From NCBI GenBank assembly GCA_043101635.1, contig JBICIE010000077.1:1-55379 (forward strand): a stretch of 55,379 bases of DNA. The letters are read 5' to 3'. The stretch is from CAYMJK01 sp043101635 (GTDB taxonomy: Bacteria > Planctomycetota > Phycisphaerae > Phycisphaerales > UBA1924). The position numbers were made by a program, and so were the translations under genes. Positions 52,427 to 55,379 of the stretch are shown here, in pieces (within the stretch, counting starts at the first letter, position 1; the number at the start of each line of letters is the position of its first letter). The notes beneath the pieces were generated by a model. That model did no database searches. It was not told the DNA's origin and saw nothing but the letters and a program-made list of their open reading frames with translations.

Positions 52427-53202
52427 TCGCCTGCGCCTTCATCCGAAGCCGTTCGCGTCAACTCCAGCAACGCGGCGTGCTTTGCCAGCGCGCCCAGCGC
52501 TGCCGAGGATGCCGCCAGCCAGCCCGCGGTCCCGTCCCGCCACGCCGACTTCAGCACCAGTTGCTTGAGGAAGGCGGTCGGCGGGCTGGTCATCAGCCGC
52601 ACCCGGCTGCCGCGCGCGCCGGTGGCCGCCAGGCTGCGCGCCATCGTCCGCCCGTGCGCCACCTGCGCGTTGAAATGCTCGACGAACGTCTCGAACGAGT
52701 CATGCCGCAGATCCCCCGCCAGTCGCCCGATCTGCGCGCCCGCCTCGACCGGCTCCAGATAATCGTGCGGATCCAGCCCCGCCCACCGGCACGCTCCGCG
52801 CTGCACAAGCCGCAGCCGCCACTCCGGCTGCCACGCGTGATTGAGCGGCCGCCCGCGGTAGAACACCTTCCGGTTCACCTCGAACCCGGCCCGCCCGCCC
52901 GGTTCACGCAGCGCCGCCTCGATCGACTCCCGCAGCGCTGCCGTCGGCGACTCATCACTGTCCAGCGAAAGTACCCACTCCCCGCCGCACGCCTCCAGCG
53001 CCATCTGCTTGGTCGCGATGTGCCCCTTCCACTCCGACCGGATGATCCGCGCTCCGGCCGACTCCAGCAGCCCGATCGTCCCGTCCGTCGAGCCCGAATC
53101 CGCCGCCACGATCTCGTCCGCCAGCCCGCGCACAGACTCCAGCGTGCGCCCGATCGTGCGCTCGTTGTTGCGGCAGACGATGGCAACGGACAGTCGGGGC
53201 AT
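52420..53202 (-). CDS. Family 2 glycosyltransferase, LPS-core WaaE-like
   Basis: 260 residues from an ATG at 53202. N-terminus MPRLSVAIVCRNNERTIGRT; then DEIVAADSGSTDGT, WKGHIATKQMALE, and the metal site SLDSDE near residue 90. YRGRPLNHAWQPEWRLRLVQRG is the family's acceptor-side block, followed by VEHFNAQVAHGR. This subgroup adds sugars to the lipopolysaccharide inner core. There is no SD and a 23 bp gap to the upstream LPS-kinase gene, so it is probably the last gene of that short operon. The C-terminal helices (LKQLVLKSAWRDG) suggest peripheral membrane contact. Confidence 0.85.
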   Translation of the reverse strand: MPRLSVAIVCRNNERTIGRTLESVRGLADEIVAADSGSTDGTIGLLESAGARIIRSEWKGHIATKQMALEACGGEWVLSLDSDESPTAALRESIEAALREPGGRAGFEVNRKVFYRGRPLNHAWQPEWRLRLVQRGACRWAGLDPHDYLEPVEAGAQIGRLAGDLRHDSFETFVEHFNAQVAHGRTMARSLAATGARGSRVRLMTSPPTAFLKQLVLKSAWRDGTAGWLAASSAALGALAKHAALLELTRTASDEGAGEA

Positions 53203-53225
53203 GAGCGAGGGGTGGGTGTCCGTGG

Positions 53226-54086
53226 TCAGGAATCGACCTTCTGGCCCGCGGCCAGCGGATTGATCTTTGGCGCGGGATCTCCATGAGCCGCGACGATCCG
53301 ATCTACAGCCCCCCACAGCCGCTTGCAGCGGTCCCGGTTGTCCCCGGCAGCGCTGCGCAGCACCCGCCACCGCACCGCCCGGCGCGGGCGCAGCCCGCAC
53401 CCCAGCGGCTCGATCAGCAGCTTTGCCAGCATCTGCGCCAGCGCCGACTCGCTGCCCCACGCCCGCCGGAACCCCACGCAGTCGATCACCGCGACCTCGG
53501 CCGCCTCCGCCGAGACATCGCACACAATCAGGTTCGATGGCTTGTGGTCCCGGTTGTACAGGCCCGCGCGCACGATCGCGCCGGTCTGCTCCCCCACTGC
53601 CCGCGCAACCCCACGCTCCTCGGCTGACCCCAGCGGCCGCACCAATGCCTCCAGCGCGGTCGGTCCAGGCACGAAGTCGAGCACCAGCGCCTCGGCGAAC
53701 TTGCCCTCGATCACCTCCGCCCCCAAGGCGATGGGCCGCGCAGCCCGGATGCCGCGCTGCAGCAGCCGATGCCCGGCCCGCCAGTGCCGCCACGCCGGAC
53801 TCAGCAGTACGAGCGACTGCACGCGCCTGCGCCCGCGCAGCCCCCACGTCTTGATGATCACTTCCTGATCGCGAAGCTGCGCCCGCCAGACCGCGCGGTC
53901 CCCCTCGCGCTTGATCACGCGGGCGGATGCCGGCCAGTCGGTCGCCAGAGCGCTGGCCCACGCCTCCGCCGACTCACCATCCGCAACCGCCCGCACCAGC
54001 GCCATGCGCCAGCGTAGCCGGCCCCGCTCAGCCTCCGCCTCCTGAGCCGCCACCCTGGCCGCCGGCGCCGCCTTGCGGCTCTTCAC
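53226..54086 (-). CDS. Lipopolysaccharide kinase (InaA/KdkA-like)
   Basis: 286 residues from a GTG that overlaps the upstream stop (GTGA). A protein-kinase-like fold specialised for LPS: VIIKTWGLRGRRRV (ATP-site Lys), a Glu-bearing helix, and the catalytic loop LYNRDHKPSNLIVC in which HRDLKxxN has become RDHKPSN. VAVIDCVGF replaces DFG with an Asp that can still bind metal. Members phosphorylate Kdo or heptose in the LPS inner core. Its coupling to a WaaE-like transferase supports this. It indicates that the cell makes LPS with a decorated core. Confidence 0.82.
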   Translation of the reverse strand: MKSRKAAPAARVAAQEAEAERGRLRWRMALVRAVADGESAEAWASALATDWPASARVIKREGDRAVWRAQLRDQEVIIKTWGLRGRRRVQSLVLLSPAWRHWRAGHRLLQRGIRAARPIALGAEVIEGKFAEALVLDFVPGPTALEALVRPLGSAEERGVARAVGEQTGAIVRAGLYNRDHKPSNLIVCDVSAEAAEVAVIDCVGFRRAWGSESALAQMLAKLLIEPLGCGLRPRRAVRWRVLRSAAGDNRDRCKRLWGAVDRIVAAHGDPAPKINPLAAGQKVDS

Positions 54087-54514
54087 CGCCCGCCCCCTTC
54101 GCCCCCGGGCGCTTCGCCGCCGAGCGGCGCCGGAACATCCGGCGGCGCCTCCTCTTCCTCCGGCTCCGGCTCGGAGAGCTTCAGGAACGGGATGGTCGAA
54201 TCGATGTTCTCGATCGTCTTGCGCAGCGACGCCAGGTGCTTGTCCAGGTTCTTCAGCGATGTATCGATCGACTGCATGACCTCGAGTTGACCCTTCAGCT
54301 CCACCAGCAGTTCATTCGTCCGCCGGATCTCCCCGAGCACCTCCTCGTTGATCGTGTCCAGCGACTCGTTCGCCCGGTCAAGCCCCTCGTTGGCCTTGAC
54401 CAGCGATTCGTTGGCGTACACCACCTGGTCGTAGGTGTCCCAGATGATGCATCCCGACTGCCCCAGCACGCCGCACGCCGCGCCCGCGGCAACAACCATC
54501 GCTCGAATCTTCAT
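54083..54514 (-). CDS. Small exported coiled-coil protein, possible lipoprotein
   Basis: 143 residues from the ATG at 54514 with GAGGAG 5 nt upstream (an ATG two codons earlier is less well placed). A signal segment MKIRAMVVAAGAACGVLGQSGC ends in a Cys; the preceding QSG is a poor lipobox, so lipid attachment is only possible. Residues 25-105 are a heptad-like coiled coil with three near-repeats (YANESLVKANEGL, RANESLDTINEEV, RRTNELLVELKGQ). The tail is acidic then Gly/Pro-rich. Coupled to the LPS kinase by a GTGA overlap. No family recognised. Confidence 0.7.
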   Translation of the reverse strand: MKIRAMVVAAGAACGVLGQSGCIIWDTYDQVVYANESLVKANEGLDRANESLDTINEEVLGEIRRTNELLVELKGQLEVMQSIDTSLKNLDKHLASLRKTIENIDSTIPFLKLSEPEPEEEEAPPDVPAPLGGEAPGGEGGGR

Positions 54515-54544
54515 GGTCACTCCTCGCCGGGCGTTTCCCGCCCA

Positions 54545-54946
54545 TCATGCCGGCGGCCAGATGTCCGCCGTAATCAGCTCCACCGAATTCCCCGCAGGGT
54601 CACGAACATAGATCGATCGCCCCCGCCCGTCCCACTCGTGCTCGTGCTCGATCGCCACACCGGCGTCGCGCAGTCGCCCGAGCCATTCGTCATACGCCGA
54701 CGCATCGATTCGCAAAGCCACGTGCCCCGGCCCCCGGGCCCCGTGCGAGGGAACCGGCCGCCCCGGCTGCTCCGCCTGCGCCGGATCGAACACCAGCAGC
54801 ACGCTCCCCGGCCCGGCCCGCAGCGTCAGCCCCACCGGCTCATTGCGGCTGACGACCGCCAGCCCCAGCGCGCCCACGTAGAAGCGCTCAGCGCCGGCAA
54901 GGTCGCCCGCATACAGGATCGTCTCCAGCACGCCGCGGATCGTCAC
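54545..54946 (-). CDS. VOC/glyoxalase-family protein
   Basis: 133 residues from a GTG at 54946; an ATG at 54994 would add a poorly conserved stretch lying inside the promoter. One vicinal-oxygen-chelate fold made of two beta-alpha-beta3 units: VLETILYAGDLAGAERFYVGALGL, GPGHVALRI and IYVRDPAGNSVELI. The End-Glu in SVEL is the usual third metal ligand; His in GHVAL is another. Such proteins act as lyases, dioxygenases or antibiotic-binding proteins, and the substrate is unknown. TACACT ends 5 nt before the GTG with no SD, so translation is probably leaderless. Confidence 0.82.
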   Translation of the reverse strand: MTIRGVLETILYAGDLAGAERFYVGALGLAVVSRNEPVGLTLRAGPGSVLLVFDPAQAEQPGRPVPSHGARGPGHVALRIDASAYDEWLGRLRDAGVAIEHEHEWDGRGRSIYVRDPAGNSVELITADIWPPA

Positions 54947-54951
54947 GGCCG

Positions 54952-54957
54952 AGTGTA
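54952..54957 (-). promoter_or_regulatory. Candidate -10 (GGTACACT) of a leaderless transcript
   Basis: On the minus strand GGTACACT, then CGGCC, then GTG. The 5-nt spacer has the same sequence as the one before the peptidase gene at 48546-48550. Confidence 0.5.
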
Positions 54958-55003
54958 CCGCGGCGGAGCGCTGCCACCCAGTCTGTTCCGGCATGGAACT
55001 GAG

Positions 55004-55033
55004 TTGCCGACCGTTCCAATATCGGACTACAAT
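55004..55033 (+). promoter_or_regulatory. Candidate promoter of the alkyl-sulfatase gene
   Basis: TTGCCG (55004-55009), an 18 bp spacer and TACAAT (55028-55033) give a plausible housekeeping promoter upstream of the truncated sulfatase. Transcription would start near 55040. Confidence 0.45.
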
Positions 55034-55154
55034 GTCCGCATTCGTCGACCCGCTGGACGCCCGGGTTGCTCCGGCGCCGGGAGCGGGCCGGCGAGAGGGA
55101 CGGGCATGCCCAGACCCGCGCCAGCCGACCGCGAAACCTCAACCGCTCACGGCG

Positions 55155-55362
55155 ATGCTTGCGTCGTGTGCGCTAGCGCAACATGGCGGAGAGGTCACGA
55201 CGGCCGATCCGACCAGGCACTTCGATCCCAAGGGCCAGATGCCGTCGAAGTTCACCATCGAGCTCCAGGAGCGCTTGCGCGACACGCTGCCGTTCGATGA
55301 CGAGCGCGACTTTGAAGAGGCCAGCAAGGGCTTCATCGCCGCGCCCGACTACAAGCAGATCA
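55155..55362 (+). CDS. Alkyl-sulfatase (SdsA-like), N-terminal fragment
   Basis: The frame reads TTADPTRHFDPKGQMPSK, then LRDTLPFDDERDFEEASKGF and IAAPDYKQIK, the conserved N-terminal block of metallo-beta-lactamase-fold alkyl sulfatases of the SdsA1/BDS1 type, which hydrolyse primary alkyl sulfates. The Zn-binding domain would lie beyond the window. The start is uncertain: ATG at 55155 fits the promoter, while an in-frame ATG at 55032 overlaps the -10. From 55363 the bases match sequencing adapter, so the gene is cut by the contig end. Confidence 0.75.
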
Positions 55363-55379
55363 AGATCGGAAGAGCGTCG
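55363..55379. other. Illumina adapter remnant at the contig end
   Basis: AGATCGGAAGAGCGTCG is the start of the Illumina TruSeq universal adapter as read through a short insert. It is not genomic; the true genomic sequence ends at or near 55362. Confidence 0.93.

Overview
The window reads as a draft contig from a very GC-rich bacterium of the Planctomycetota, most likely the Phycisphaerae/Phycisphaerales lineage. The signs are: three secreted proteins ending in a paired EF-hand-like dockerin tail that closes with G-C-P; one secreted protein with a PEP-CTERM-like tail; an LEPR-XLL secretion-type N-terminus; many GTG starts; and many large secreted enzymes. No phage, insertion sequence, CRISPR or plasmid gene was seen. 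The last 17 bases match the Illumina adapter, so the right edge is a sequencing artefact.

Layout. 0-8 kb: a gene start cut by the left edge, an MsbA-like ABC exporter, a GT2 glycosyltransferase, a secreted LEPR-XLL cyclophilin and a double-domain GT2. 8-16 kb: a minus-strand run dtd / cyclodeaminase / YkgJ-like, a secreted serine hydrolase, a giant MscK-like channel and 3-methyladenine glycosylase Tag. 16-27 kb: the metabolic core, a secreted alpha-L-fucosidase divergent from an iclR-led, translationally coupled operon for non-phosphorylating L-fucose oxidation (Gfo/Idh/MocA oxidoreductase, fuconolactonase, fuconate dehydratase, KDF dehydrogenase, FAH hydrolase), then a mutarotase and an L-2-hydroxyacid oxidase/dehydrogenase pair. 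27-33 kb: a Fic protein behind a repeated operator, a kinase-ATPase-TPR regulator, tRNA-Ser(UGA) and MgtE. 33-47 kb: secreted and surface proteins (two paralogues with different sorting tails, a GH13 amylase, a BNR-4 propeller protein, a pentaheme cytochrome) plus LemA/DUF2207 and two small ORFs. 47-55 kb: an M42-type peptidase, two DEAD-box helicases flanking a gene-free 630 bp gap, a lipopolysaccharide (LPS)-modification trio, a VOC protein and the start of an alkyl-sulfatase.

How the genes fit together. The fucose locus should release L-fucose outside the cytoplasm, anomerise and oxidise it to fuconate, dehydrate and oxidise again, and split the product to pyruvate plus L-lactate, with the last two enzymes able to recover L-lactate. 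The fuconate dehydratase matches the characterised Xanthomonas enzyme at every catalytic position, offset by one residue as I remember that enzyme's numbering. The dockerin/PEP-CTERM proteins point to an organism that displays glycan-degrading and redox proteins at its surface.

Promoters. Several genes without a Shine-Dalgarno (SD) site have a TANNNT hexamer exactly 5 nt before the start codon, suggesting leaderless mRNAs. A GGTACA[C/G]T-like -10 element recurs before other genes and the tRNA.
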